A model generated the notes under the pieces. It worked only from the letters and a program-made list of their open reading frames with translations, was not told the origin of the DNA and made no database searches. From an uncultured Oscillospiraceae bacterium (GTDB lineage: Bacteria > Bacillota > Clostridia > Oscillospirales > Oscillospiraceae), in NCBI GenBank assembly GCA_947626345.1, contig CANQSF010000002.1:81868-145867 (forward strand): a stretch of 64,000 bases of DNA. The letters run 5' to 3'. Position 1 is the stretch's first letter. Every line of letters begins with the position of its first letter. The translations under genes and the position numbers were made by a program. Below are positions 17,577-25,554 of this stretch, one piece after another.

Positions 17577-18713
17577 ATGGCAGAGGGAGGACGGCATCTT
17601 CGCCCTGGACCGGAGGAGCAGCCGGCACGGCAGCCCCGCCGGCAGGCGTCCCGCGAGCCGGCCCGCGACAGTCGGGAGGAGCCGGTGAGCCGGCGTGCCC
17701 GGCCCGCGGAGGAGCCCGCGCCCCGGCGCGCCACCCGGCCTGCCCAGGAGCAAGCGCCACGGCGCGCCCGGCCCGCCCAGGAGCAGCCGCCACGACGCGC
17801 CCGCCCTGCCCAGGAGCCGGTCCGCGATCCGTGGGAGGAGCCCGCGCCCCGGCGTCCCCGCCGGGTGGAGGTGGAGCCTCCGTCCTATCGGCGGCGCCGC
17901 CGCCGGAGCAGGTGGCTGTCCAAGCAGAACCTTCCCCTGATCCTGCTGGTGGTGGTGCTGGTGGGCGGGATACTCTTCGCCGGCGGAAAGCTGGCGGGGA
18001 TCATGCTCAACTACCACCGGGACCGCACCGCCTATAACGAGCTGGCCGACGCGGCCATCTCCTCCCTGGCGGAGCCGGACGTCACCACCCCGCCGGACGT
18101 CACGCCGGACCCCGGCCAGCCGGAGACCCCCGTCCGCTCGGAGGTGCCCATCCAGGTGGACTGGGACCTGCTGCGGGAGAAAAACAGCGACATCGTGGGG
18201 TGGCTGTACGACGCCGGCAACATCAGCTATCCGGTGATGCAGACCAGCGACAACAGCTATTACCTGCACCGGGGCTGGGACAAACAGCCCAACACCGCCG
18301 GCAGCCTCTTCGCCGACACCAACGTCTCCGTGGGCGCGACCTACAGCAACTTCCTCATCTACGGCCACAACATGAAGGACGGCTCCATGTTCGCCCCCAT
18401 CATGAAATACGTGGATCAGTCCTATTACAGCGACCACCCCACGATGTACTATCTGACGCCCTGGCAGAATTACCGGGTGGAGCTGATCGCCGCCCACATC
18501 GTGGAGTCCACGCTGAACAACTTCCCCACCTACTTCGCCAGCGACAGCGAGTATCAGAACTACCTAGACAACATCACATCCCATTCCTTCTTCCGGACCA
18601 ACGCCCGCGTCACCACGGAGTACCAGCTGATCACCCTGTCCACCTGCGATTACTCCTCCGGCTACAGCGACCCGCGGTTTTTGCTGCACGGGATGCTGGT
18701 GCCCATCCAGTAA
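17577..18713 (+). CDS. srtB: class B sortase with Arg/Pro-rich cytoplasmic extension
   Basis: A 378-residue membrane transpeptidase. Residues 1-115 are a highly basic, Pro/Glu/Arg-rich cytoplasmic segment. It contains a degenerate ~11-residue repeat (RPAEEPAPRRA, RPAQEQAPRRA, RPAQEQPPRRA, RPAQEP; residues ~42-82). One membrane helix follows (~119-141), then the sortase fold. The catalytic residues are His264 (YGHNM), Cys357 (TLSTCDY) and Arg367 (DPRF); TLSTCDYS and the long loop before Cys are class B features. AGGAGG precedes the ATG. No LPxTG/NPxTN substrate gene is adjacent, so it is likely a housekeeping sortase. Confidence 0.93.
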   Translation: MAEGGRHLRPGPEEQPARQPRRQASREPARDSREEPVSRRARPAEEPAPRRATRPAQEQAPRRARPAQEQPPRRARPAQEPVRDPWEEPAPRRPRRVEVEPPSYRRRRRRSRWLSKQNLPLILLVVVLVGGILFAGGKLAGIMLNYHRDRTAYNELADAAISSLAEPDVTTPPDVTPDPGQPETPVRSEVPIQVDWDLLREKNSDIVGWLYDAGNISYPVMQTSDNSYYLHRGWDKQPNTAGSLFADTNVSVGATYSNFLIYGHNMKDGSMFAPIMKYVDQSYYSDHPTMYYLTPWQNYRVELIAAHIVESTLNNFPTYFASDSEYQNYLDNITSHSFFRTNARVTTEYQLITLSTCDYSSGYSDPRFLLHGMLVPIQ

Positions 18714-18721
18714 GCGTCTAT

Positions 18722-18765
18722 AAAAATAAAAAGGCCGGACGGCTCACGCCGTCCGGTCCTTTTTG
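18722..18765. terminator. bidirectional terminator shared by srtB and a yfhO-like gene
   Basis: An 11-bp stem (GGCCGGACGGC/GCCGTCCGGTC) is flanked by TTTTT on the right and an A-rich run on the left, so it works in both directions. The TGA of the minus-strand membrane-protein gene lies in the hairpin loop, an economical convergent arrangement. Confidence 0.88.
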
Positions 18766-21323
18766 CGCCGCTGCCGGAGCGCCGTCCCCATACAGACGGC
18801 GGCGGCCAGGGCGCTGATACACCCGCCGGGGATGAGCCCGGGGGAGACGTAGCGCATGTCCAGGGTGTGGCTGCCCGGCGAGACGGGGATGGCAGTGAGG
18901 CAGTCCTGGATCTGCTCCGGCTGCACCCGCTCCCCGTCCAGGCTGATCCGCCACGCCCCGTCCCAGGGCAGGGTGAGCACCAGCAGCTCGTCCCCCTCCC
19001 CGGTGGTGAAGCGGCCGGTGTAGTGGCTGCCGGAGAGCTTGGTCAGCGGGCAGTCCCCCGGGGCGATGGCCTCCCGGTAGGCGGCCAGCGTCTGGGCGGA
19101 CTCCGTGGCGAAGGCGGCCCCTGTGAGGGTCATGGCGGAGCCGGCCTGGAGCCGGACGGTCACCCGCTCCCCGGCGGCGAAGTCGCCCAGATACAGGCTG
19201 CCGTTCATCTGGGCGGTGCCGTAAAGGGCGCAGAAGCGGTCGTTCACGAACACCGTGACGCCGGGGAAGTCCTCCAGATGGAACTGGCCGTACAGGGGGC
19301 CGTCCGCCGCCGCCTCCACGGTGTAGGTCACGGAGCCGGAGGATGCGCCGTCCGCCAGCTCGTAGCGGCCGCCGCCGGCGTCCGCCAGAGCCTCCGTGTC
19401 CAGGGAGAGCACCGTCCCGGCGGTGAAGATGGCCCGGCCCACCTCCGGGGCCGCGGCGGCGAACAGCCCGTCCAGATAGGTAAAGCAGTCCGCCCCCTCC
19501 ACCGGCCGGGCCATGGCGGCGTCTGCCGTCCAGCCCAGGGGCAGGGCCCAGGGGTCCCGCCAGGTGGTATAGGCCCCGGCGGAGCCCAGGGCCTCGTAGG
19601 GCTTGGTCATATCCGCGGCGGTGACGAAGCCCACGCTGAGGAAGCTGTCCGCCGCGGCGGTGACGCCGGGGCCGTACAGGGCGAAGAGGTCCTTATATCG
19701 GTTCAGGCCCAGCCGGGCCAGAAAGTCCAGGTTCTTCTGGGGCAGGGTGGAGCCATAGTGGGTCAGCCCGTCGTAGCCGAAGAGCATGCTCTCGCACCGG
19801 TCCATGGCGAAGCTGTCCGGGCTCTCCGTGCGGATGAGCTGCCCGTCGGTGTCCGCGTATGCCAGGGCCGCGGCCTTGTCCGTGACGTAGGCCGCCCACT
19901 GGGCCGGATCGGCGGAGCTGGCGGTGAGCTGGGAGAAGGTCTCGGCGGCGTTCTGGCCCAGCTCCGCGGCGTGGAGCACCACCAGCAGCGCCGCGGCCAC
20001 GGCCGCGGCATGCCGGCCCTGGCCCGGCCGCAGGATGAGATACAGCGCTCCGGCGCAGGCCGCCGAGAGGGCGACGGTGCCCGGGACGACGGAGGCGTCG
20101 ATGAAGGGGTACGTCCGGCCGATGAAGGCCAGGGCCGCGCTGAGCGCCGTCAGCGCCGGGATCAGCAGCAGATGCCAGGGCCGTGCGCCCTGCCGCAGGC
20201 CGGCCAGGGCCCCGTCCGCCCCGGCGATGAGAAGGAAGCTGAAAAGGAAGCTGTAGCGGTAATTGTACCAGGTGGGCACGTTCATGCCGTGCCAGACCAG
20301 GTCCGCCGCCGAGATGAGGAAGGACAGCCCGATCACCGCCGTCAGCCCCGCCATGGCCAGCCGCCGGCGCAGGGGCGCCGTCCTGTTCAGCAGATACATC
20401 CCCGCCAGTCCCACCGTCACCGTGCCGCAGAAGATGTTGGGCAGGCCCACAGGGGTCAGCTCCTCGTAGTTGAAGGCCCCGGGGAACAGCTTGGAGAAGA
20501 GGGCGCGGGGATCGAACTTGGCCGTGAGGGTGAACGCCTCCAGACCGAGGCCCGCCTTGCCTCCCATCAGGGACATGGCCGCGGGCAGCAGCGTCCCCGC
20601 CGCCAGCGCCCCCGCCGCCAGACTGGCCAGGGCGAAGGCCCCCAGCCGGCCCGGCACGCTGCCCCGGGCGGGACGGGTCCCGGCCAGCAGCTCCGCCAGG
20701 AAGAACAGCACCGAAAAAAGGCACAGGATATAGCCGGTGTAAAAGTTGCAGACCAGCGCCGCCGCCAGGCTCAGGATGTAGGTCCACCTGCCCCGGCCCT
20801 CCGCCAGCCGGGAGATGCCCAGCGCCACGACGGGAAGCAGGATCACGCAGTCCTGCCACAGGTAGTTGATGGCGTAGGCGCACATGTACCCCGTCATGCC
20901 ATAGGCCGCCGCGGGGATCAGGATCCGCCAGCCGTAGCCCCGGCGCTGGCCGCAGTAGACCGCCATGGTCAGCCCGCACAGCCCCACCCGCAGGATGTAC
21001 AGCGCGCTCACCGCCTCCAGCATCCGCTCCCGGGGGAACAGGCAGGTCAGCGCGTCCAAGGGGCTGGCCAGATAGTAGGTGATCACGCCCATCATGTTGC
21101 CACCCAGGGCCATGCCGGGCATGTACAGCGCGCTGGCCCGGCCGGCGAGCACGTCACGCAGGGAGTAGAGGAACGCCGCGTACTGCTGGGACATGTCCAG
21201 CACGCCCAAGCTCCGGCTGCCGAAGGGACAGATCCCGCCCAGGGCGAACACCAGCGTCATCAGTCCTGTCGGCAGCAGGAATGACGCCGCCAGGACCCGG
21301 GATCGTTTTGCCTTGCTGTTCAT
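18744..21323 (-). CDS. YfhO-family large membrane protein
   Basis: An 859-residue protein with about 12 membrane helices in the first ~480 residues, then a large extracytoplasmic beta-rich part (~500-825) and one C-terminal helix. The YfhO signatures are LDMSQQYAAFLYSLRDVLAGR, GMTGYMCAYAINYLWQD and TWYNYRYSFLFSFLLI. Bacillus YfhO relatives glycosylate lipoteichoic acid. The role here is presumably surface glycan or teichoic-acid decoration (inference). The ATG follows GGAGGGCCGCCC. A second YfhO protein lies at the other end of the glycan locus. Confidence 0.9.
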   Translation of the reverse strand: MNSKAKRSRVLAASFLLPTGLMTLVFALGGICPFGSRSLGVLDMSQQYAAFLYSLRDVLAGRASALYMPGMALGGNMMGVITYYLASPLDALTCLFPRERMLEAVSALYILRVGLCGLTMAVYCGQRRGYGWRILIPAAAYGMTGYMCAYAINYLWQDCVILLPVVALGISRLAEGRGRWTYILSLAAALVCNFYTGYILCLFSVLFFLAELLAGTRPARGSVPGRLGAFALASLAAGALAAGTLLPAAMSLMGGKAGLGLEAFTLTAKFDPRALFSKLFPGAFNYEELTPVGLPNIFCGTVTVGLAGMYLLNRTAPLRRRLAMAGLTAVIGLSFLISAADLVWHGMNVPTWYNYRYSFLFSFLLIAGADGALAGLRQGARPWHLLLIPALTALSAALAFIGRTYPFIDASVVPGTVALSAACAGALYLILRPGQGRHAAAVAAALLVVLHAAELGQNAAETFSQLTASSADPAQWAAYVTDKAAALAYADTDGQLIRTESPDSFAMDRCESMLFGYDGLTHYGSTLPQKNLDFLARLGLNRYKDLFALYGPGVTAAADSFLSVGFVTAADMTKPYEALGSAGAYTTWRDPWALPLGWTADAAMARPVEGADCFTYLDGLFAAAAPEVGRAIFTAGTVLSLDTEALADAGGGRYELADGASSGSVTYTVEAAADGPLYGQFHLEDFPGVTVFVNDRFCALYGTAQMNGSLYLGDFAAGERVTVRLQAGSAMTLTGAAFATESAQTLAAYREAIAPGDCPLTKLSGSHYTGRFTTGEGDELLVLTLPWDGAWRISLDGERVQPEQIQDCLTAIPVSPGSHTLDMRYVSPGLIPGGCISALAAAVCMGTALRQRRKKDRTA

Positions 21324-21388
21324 GGGCGGCCCTCCGGAAGCGATAGTCTCCGCCCGCCCCGGGGACAGGCGGGAGCGGGAGCATCCCT

Positions 21389-21417
21389 ATTATAGCAAAT
21401 CTTCCCCGCCGGGACAA
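21389..21417 (-). promoter_or_regulatory. sigma-A promoter of the first yfhO-like gene
   Basis: Minus strand TTGTCC (21417-21412), 17-base spacer and TATAAT (21394-21389). It lies back to back with the lipoprotein promoter. Confidence 0.75.
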
Positions 21418-21439
21418 GATGTCCCGGGAGCGGGAAAAC

Positions 21440-21468
21440 TTGACACGCTATGGCGTATCGGGTATAAT
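21440..21468 (+). promoter_or_regulatory. sigma-A promoter of the small lipoprotein gene
   Basis: Consensus TTGACA, 17-base spacer and consensus TATAAT; one of the strongest promoters in the window. Confidence 0.9.
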
Positions 21469-21525
21469 ATAACGGATATTGTGTAAACCAAACCCATCGG
21501 ACAGCATATGCAAAGGAGATCTATC

Positions 21526-21954
21526 ATGAAAAGATACGCAGCGCTGCTCATTGCGCTTTGTATGGTATTGACCCTGTGTGCCTGCGGCTCCGGCGGCAAC
21601 GAGCCCAAGGCCGACGCCGGCCAGCCCACCGAGATGCCCTCTGTGACCGCGCCTCCCGCCGGGGAGGAGAGCGGCGGCGATATGGTGGCCGCGGACGACA
21701 ACAAGGCCCCCGACGCCGACCTGTCCGGCGGCTCCGACCTCACCAGCGAGGAGGCCCAGCTGGCCCTGAGCCTGGTGGGCCAGGACGTCTCCCAGCTGAT
21801 CGAACAGATCGGCGAGCCGGGCAGCACCTACTATGCCGCCAGCTGCATCGCCCCGGACGGCGGGGCGGAGGACGGACAGCTCCGCTATGACGGCTTCACC
21901 GTCACCACCCTCCGCTATCCCGACGGGCAGGAGATCATCATGGGGGTATACTGA
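21526..21954 (+). CDS. small lipoprotein, unknown function
   Basis: A 142-residue lipoprotein with signal MKRYAALLIALCMVLTLCAC (lipobox LCAC). A low-complexity acidic linker follows, and then a ~70-residue globular end (SLVGQDVSQLIEQIGEPGSTYYAASC...YDGFTVTTLRYPDGQEIIMGVY). This end resembles small SmpA/BamE-like or DUF4309-type beta-layered domains, but I cannot name it securely. The MKRYAAL start has AAAGGAG upstream; an ATG 18 bases earlier lacks an RBS. It is transcribed alone from a near-perfect promoter. Confidence 0.85.
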   Translation: MKRYAALLIALCMVLTLCACGSGGNEPKADAGQPTEMPSVTAPPAGEESGGDMVAADDNKAPDADLSGGSDLTSEEAQLALSLVGQDVSQLIEQIGEPGSTYYAASCIAPDGGAEDGQLRYDGFTVTTLRYPDGQEIIMGVY

Positions 21955-21968
21955 GCATAAGCATGAAC

Positions 21969-22001
21969 GCCGCCGCTTCCCCCGGGAAGCGGCGGCCTTT
22001 C
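21969..22001 (+). terminator. terminator of the small lipoprotein gene
   Basis: GCCGCCGCTTCC/GGAAGCGGCGGC with a CCCG loop, followed by CTTTCT. Confidence 0.82.
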
Positions 22002-22074
22002 TAAGGGGGACAGGCCCGTCCCCGGCACACATCACCGGCGCGGGAGCGCGCCACGGCGGCAGAGGAGAAGCGCT

Positions 22075-23625
22075 ATGAGGACCGAACGGACCCGGGATCA
22101 GCAGCTGTTCATCAATATGGCGGCGCAGATCGTCTATTTTGCGGTCATGTCCCTCAGCAGCTTCTTCCTGACGCCTTATTTGTTGTCCAAGCTGGGCCGG
22201 GAGGCCTACGGCTTCGTGGGCCTGGCCAACAACTTCAGCAGCTACGCCCAGATCATGGTCACGGCCCTCAACGCCATGGCCTCCCGGTTCATCACCATCA
22301 GCGTCCACCGGGAGGACTATGAGACCGCCAACCAGTATTTCACGTCCCTGCTGTTCGCCAACGCCCTGATCGCGGCGGTGCTGGCGGTGCCGGCGGTGCT
22401 GGTGGTGGCGTATCTGGACAAGCTCCTCAACGTGCCGGCGGGCATCGTGGGGGACGTGCAGCTGCTGTGGGGGCTGATCTTCCTGCAGTTTTTGCTGGGC
22501 GTGGTCACCTACAACCTCAACAGCGCCACCTACGTCCACGACCGGCTGGATCTGGAGTACAGCCGCTATACCATCTCGGAGCTTCTGCGGGCGGGCATGC
22601 TGCTGCTGGCGTTCCGGTTCCTGCCGCCCCATGTGTACTATCTGGGCGTGACGGCGGTGGTCTGCTATGTCTACCGGACGGTGGTCAGCTACCGCTTCAC
22701 CCGCCGGCTGCTGCCCCAGGTGCGCATCCGCCGGTCCTACTTCCGCATGGCCCGAATCAAAGAGCTTCTCAGCGCGGGCATCTGGAACAGCATCCTGCAG
22801 CTGAGCCAGATCCTGCTCAACGGGCTGGACCTGCTGATCTCCAACCTGATGGTGAGCGCCGACGCCATGGGCTCGGTCTCCATCGCCAAGAACCTGCCCA
22901 TCCTCATCAACTCCGCCTTCAACGCCATCTCCTACGCCTTCCTGCCCCAGCTGAACATCAGCTACGCCAAGGGGGACATGGAGGACATCCGGGAGAAGCT
23001 GGTGTTCTCGGTGAAGCTGCTGGGCATGATCGCCTGCATCCCCCTGGCCTGCGTGTTCTTCTTCGCGGACACTTTCTTCGACCTGTGGTCCCCGGGCCAG
23101 AACGGCGAGCTGCTGCGGATCATCGCCGTGGCGGCCATGGTGGCGACGCCCCTGTCCTACTCCATGGCGGGGCTGCTCAACGCCTTTTACGTGACCAACC
23201 GGCTGAAGGACGAGGCGCTCTACCAGATCAGCCTGTCCGTGATCACCCTCGTCATCGTGTTCGCGGCGCTGCATGTGGTGACCGCCGAGCGGGCCAGGAT
23301 CCTGATCATCGTGGGCGTCAGCTCCGTGGTCACGGGGGTGGGCTATCTCACCTTCGTGCCGCTGTACGTGGCCAGGATGATGAAGATGAAGTGGACCACC
23401 TTTTACGTCCCGGCGCTGAAGTGCCTGCCGGTGACGGCCATGGTCATGGCGGTGGGCTGGGCGGCCCGGCACTTCATCGCCGCCACCGGCTGGATCGGCC
23501 TGATCGCCGAGTGCGCCGTCACCGGCGTGGCGGGGCTGGCCATAAGCTTTGTGGTGCTGCTGAACAGCGCCGACCGGCGGCGTCTGCTGGCGCTGGTCCG
23601 CAGCCGGACCGGCGGGGCGCAGTGA
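22075..23625 (+). CDS. polysaccharide flippase (Wzx/MurJ-MATE superfamily)
   Basis: A 516-residue membrane protein with 12-14 helices, beginning TRDQQLFINMAAQIVYFAVMSLSSFFLTPYLLSKLGREAYGF. This is the typical N-terminus of polysaccharide-biosynthesis (PST) flippases. It should move lipid-linked glycan units across the membrane. It is followed 12 bases later by a LicD gene in the same direction, so the two form a transcription unit inside the glycan locus. GAGAAGCGCT precedes the ATG. Confidence 0.92.
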   Translation: MRTERTRDQQLFINMAAQIVYFAVMSLSSFFLTPYLLSKLGREAYGFVGLANNFSSYAQIMVTALNAMASRFITISVHREDYETANQYFTSLLFANALIAAVLAVPAVLVVAYLDKLLNVPAGIVGDVQLLWGLIFLQFLLGVVTYNLNSATYVHDRLDLEYSRYTISELLRAGMLLLAFRFLPPHVYYLGVTAVVCYVYRTVVSYRFTRRLLPQVRIRRSYFRMARIKELLSAGIWNSILQLSQILLNGLDLLISNLMVSADAMGSVSIAKNLPILINSAFNAISYAFLPQLNISYAKGDMEDIREKLVFSVKLLGMIACIPLACVFFFADTFFDLWSPGQNGELLRIIAVAAMVATPLSYSMAGLLNAFYVTNRLKDEALYQISLSVITLVIVFAALHVVTAERARILIIVGVSSVVTGVGYLTFVPLYVARMMKMKWTTFYVPALKCLPVTAMVMAVGWAARHFIAATGWIGLIAECAVTGVAGLAISFVVLLNSADRRRLLALVRSRTGGAQ

Positions 23626-23637
23626 GGAGGACGGAGC

Positions 23638-24468
23638 ATGGATGTGGATGTCAGAGCGGTCCAGCGGCGTGAGCTGGAGATCCTCAAGGAGGTCGCCGCC
23701 CTGTGCAGGCGCCACGGCCTGCGCTGGTGGGCGGACGGGGGCACCTGCCTGGGGGCGGTGCGCCACCAGGGCTTCATCCCCTGGGACGACGATGTGGACA
23801 TCGCCATGCCCCGGGAGGATTTCGAGCGGTTCCGCCGCATCGCGCCGAAGGAGCTGCCGGAACATCTGGCGGTGCAGGACTATGACCGCATCCGCCACCC
23901 GGCCCACTCCATCCTGAAGGTCCACGACCGGCGCACCACCTTCGTGGAGGCGCCGCTGGTGGGCCGGACCGACGCGTACACGGGGATCTTCCTGGACATC
24001 TTCTGCTACGACGGCTACCCCGATCCGGGCCCGGAGCGGGACAGGCTGGACCGGCAGCTGCGGTTTTTGAAGCGGCTGAACGGCTTTCTGCGGGCCCGCT
24101 GGTCCGACACCGTCACGGTGGGGCAGAAGGTGCGCTATGTGCTGATGAGCCCCCTGCGGCTTTGGATGGACTACAGCTGGGCCAGCCGGAAGCGGGACGC
24201 GCTGATCGGGCGGCTGAGCATCGACGACGCCCCCTGGGCCAACGAGTGCCTGGGGTGGGTGCTCTATCCCAGCCGGTGCGTGCGCCAGACGGTGGAGCTG
24301 CCCTTTGAGGACATGATGATCCCCTGCCCGGCGGGCACGGACGAGTATCTCACGGTGCTGTACGGCGACTATATGCAGCCGCCCCCGCCGGAGGAGCGCT
24401 CCCCAGGCCACCCGGTGGCTTGGTTCAGCATGGACCGGTCCTATCTGGACCGCTGGTGGGAGAAATGA
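23638..24468 (+). CDS. LicD-family phosphotransferase
   Basis: A 276-residue LicD protein with the hallmark WADGGTCLGAVRHQGF and IPWDDDVDIAMPREDFERF (metal/nucleotide-binding aspartates), then GIFLDIFCYDG. LicD proteins transfer phosphorylcholine or other phospho-substituents from CDP or lipid donors onto teichoic acids and glycans. No licABC choline genes are seen here, so the group transferred is unknown. It follows the flippase by 12 bases with an AGGAGG-type RBS. The last ~40 bases of the gene recur downstream as a direct repeat. Confidence 0.9.
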   Translation: MDVDVRAVQRRELEILKEVAALCRRHGLRWWADGGTCLGAVRHQGFIPWDDDVDIAMPREDFERFRRIAPKELPEHLAVQDYDRIRHPAHSILKVHDRRTTFVEAPLVGRTDAYTGIFLDIFCYDGYPDPGPERDRLDRQLRFLKRLNGFLRARWSDTVTVGQKVRYVLMSPLRLWMDYSWASRKRDALIGRLSIDDAPWANECLGWVLYPSRCVRQTVELPFEDMMIPCPAGTDEYLTVLYGDYMQPPPPEERSPGHPVAWFSMDRSYLDRWWEK

Positions 24469-24503
24469 CAGATCGCCGCCCCGGCACTGCCGTGGCGGCG
24501 AAC
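24430..24503 (+). repeat. direct repeat A (licD tail)
   Basis: 74 bases covering the last 39 bases of licD and a following GC hairpin (CGCCGCC...GGCGGCG). They recur at 24850-24923 with 4 mismatches. Confidence 0.9.
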
Positions 24504-24587
24504 GTTTCAGCGAGTTCCGCGTCCTTTCTTTTGGAAAAGGCGCGGAGCTTGGTTTATGCCCGCCAGAGCGGGAGCGAATAAAGACGC

Positions 24588-24616
24588 TTGTAAAGCAAAT
24601 ATATGTGTGTTATACT
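24588..24616 (+). promoter_or_regulatory. promoter of the structured leader RNA
   Basis: TTGTAA, 17-base spacer and TATACT. The predicted transcript start falls on the first base of the P1 stem of the RNA at 24623. Confidence 0.75.
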
Positions 24617-24622
24617 GATGAT

Positions 24623-24762
24623 GCCACGCAAATTGTATATCGGGTATCTTCTGGGGCACGCTTACTTCGGTAAAGACGTGGCTCAACTTCGTGCCCTTTG
24701 GGGATACCGACGATTTGCGTGGCAGCAATCGGAGCATGCGTTTTTACAGGTGCGCAGCTCCG
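24623..24762 (+). ncRNA. unrecognised structured leader RNA (orphan riboswitch candidate)
   Basis: The RNA is closed by an 11-bp P1 (GCCACGCAAAT 24623-24633 with ATTTGCGTGGC 24713-24723). Inside are a second helix (TCGGGTATC with GATACCGA) and a third (GGGCACG with CGTGCCC). The third helix encloses a small TTCG-capped hairpin and a single-stranded GGCTCAACTT. After P1, CGGAGC-A-TGCG (24730-24740) can pair with CGCAGCTCCG (24753-24762), an antiterminator competing with the terminator that follows. I do not recognise the class; it is not lysine, SAM-I, T-box, TPP, FMN, purine or glycine by its conserved blocks. Confidence 0.65.
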
Positions 24763-24781
24763 GGCTGCGCACTTTTTGTTT
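24750..24781 (+). terminator. terminator of the structured leader RNA
   Basis: GTGCGCAGC/GCTGCGCAC with a five-base loop, followed by TTTTTGTTTT. Its 5' arm overlaps the 3' arm of the competing antiterminator, so the two folds are mutually exclusive. Confidence 0.85.
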
Positions 24782-24824
24782 TCAAAAGTATGCAGCAAAA
24801 ATACAATAAAGGAGATAGAGGAAA

Positions 24825-24971
24825 ATGAAAAAACTGGTTGTGGTACTTTATGGACCGGTCCTATCTGGACCGCTGGTGGGAGAAATGAAAGACCGCCGCC
24901 CCGGCACTGCCGGGACGGCGAACATAGCGAACATTTTTATGAGAAAGGTATTATATGCAGCGAGAATATAA
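24825..24971 (+). pseudogene. truncated chimeric ORF after the leader RNA
   Basis: A 48-codon ORF with a good RBS (AAAGGAG and AGAGG). Its first nine residues, MKKLVVVLY, look like the start of a membrane or exported protein. From codon 9-10 onward it runs into direct repeat B (a licD-tail copy in another frame) and ends inside the acetyltransferase start. The simplest reading is that the gene once controlled by the leader was deleted, leaving only its start fused to duplicated DNA. Confidence 0.6.
24850..24923 (+). repeat. direct repeat B (copy of the licD tail)
   Basis: 70 of 74 bases match repeat A. The four differences fall in and beside the hairpin part and leave a hairpin that can still form. 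The two copies flank the leader RNA unit. Confidence 0.9.
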
Positions 24972-25485
24972 CGGGATATCCATCCGCAGCGCGAAAAAAG
25001 AGGACGCCCTACAGCTTTGCAGCTGGTGGAACGACGGAGCAGTGATGGCCCACGCCGGCTTTCCCGATGGCGTGGGCACCACGGTCTCCGAGGTGGAGGC
25101 CCAGCTCATCAGGGAGAGCGACGAGACCGGCCGGACGCATATCATATGCTTTGAGGACGCCGCCATAGGGGAGATGAACTACCGCGATCTGGGGGACGGG
25201 ACCTGCGAGATCGGCATAAAGATCTGCGACGCCGCCTACCAGAACAGAGGGCTGGGAAAGATCATTCTGAGCCTTTTCATCGACGGGCTGTTCAACGAGC
25301 GGGGATATGAAAAGATCGTGCTGGATACGAACGCCAACAACGCCCGGGCGCAGCATGTCTATGAGCGTCTCGGCTTCCAAAAGGTGAGGACGAACGTGAA
25401 CGCCTGGGAGGACGCGCGCGGCGTGATGCAGACCTCGATAGATTATGCGCTGACAAGGCGGGACTTCATCTCCTTTTTGAGGTGA
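24955..25485 (+). CDS. GNAT-family N-acetyltransferase
   Basis: A 176-residue GNAT enzyme using acetyl-CoA. Acceptor side RSAKKEDALQLCSWWND; motif A EIGIKICDAAYQNRGLGKIILSLFI (Q/RxxGxG/A as QNRGLG); motif B VLDTNANNARAQHVYERLGFQKV. This is the RimJ/RimL-like subgroup; the substrate cannot be predicted. AGAAAGG lies six bases before the ATG. It follows the chimeric ORF and is closed by a strong terminator. Confidence 0.9.
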   Translation: MQREYNGISIRSAKKEDALQLCSWWNDGAVMAHAGFPDGVGTTVSEVEAQLIRESDETGRTHIICFEDAAIGEMNYRDLGDGTCEIGIKICDAAYQNRGLGKIILSLFIDGLFNERGYEKIVLDTNANNARAQHVYERLGFQKVRTNVNAWEDARGVMQTSIDYALTRRDFISFLR

Positions 25486-25513
25486 GGCCGGGCCTTGCCA
25501 GGCGGACGATACG

Positions 25514-25545
25514 GGACCGGGGAGCGGAGGCTCCCCGGTCTTTCT
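25514..25545 (+). terminator. terminator of the acetyltransferase gene
   Basis: GACCGGGGAGC/GCTCCCCGGTC with loop GGAG, followed by TTTCT. It sits between convergent genes. Confidence 0.85.
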
Positions 25546-25554
25546 ATATGAGGT

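Noticed and set aside
21448..24411. 987-codon minus-strand ORF
   Set aside because: Opposite the lipoprotein, flippase and LicD genes, all of which have signatures and RBSs; the antisense product is His/Gly/Asp-rich and featureless.
24603..24809. 68-codon ORF starting MCVILMMPRK
   Set aside because: It overlaps the stems of the structured leader RNA and its terminator, and lacks an RBS.
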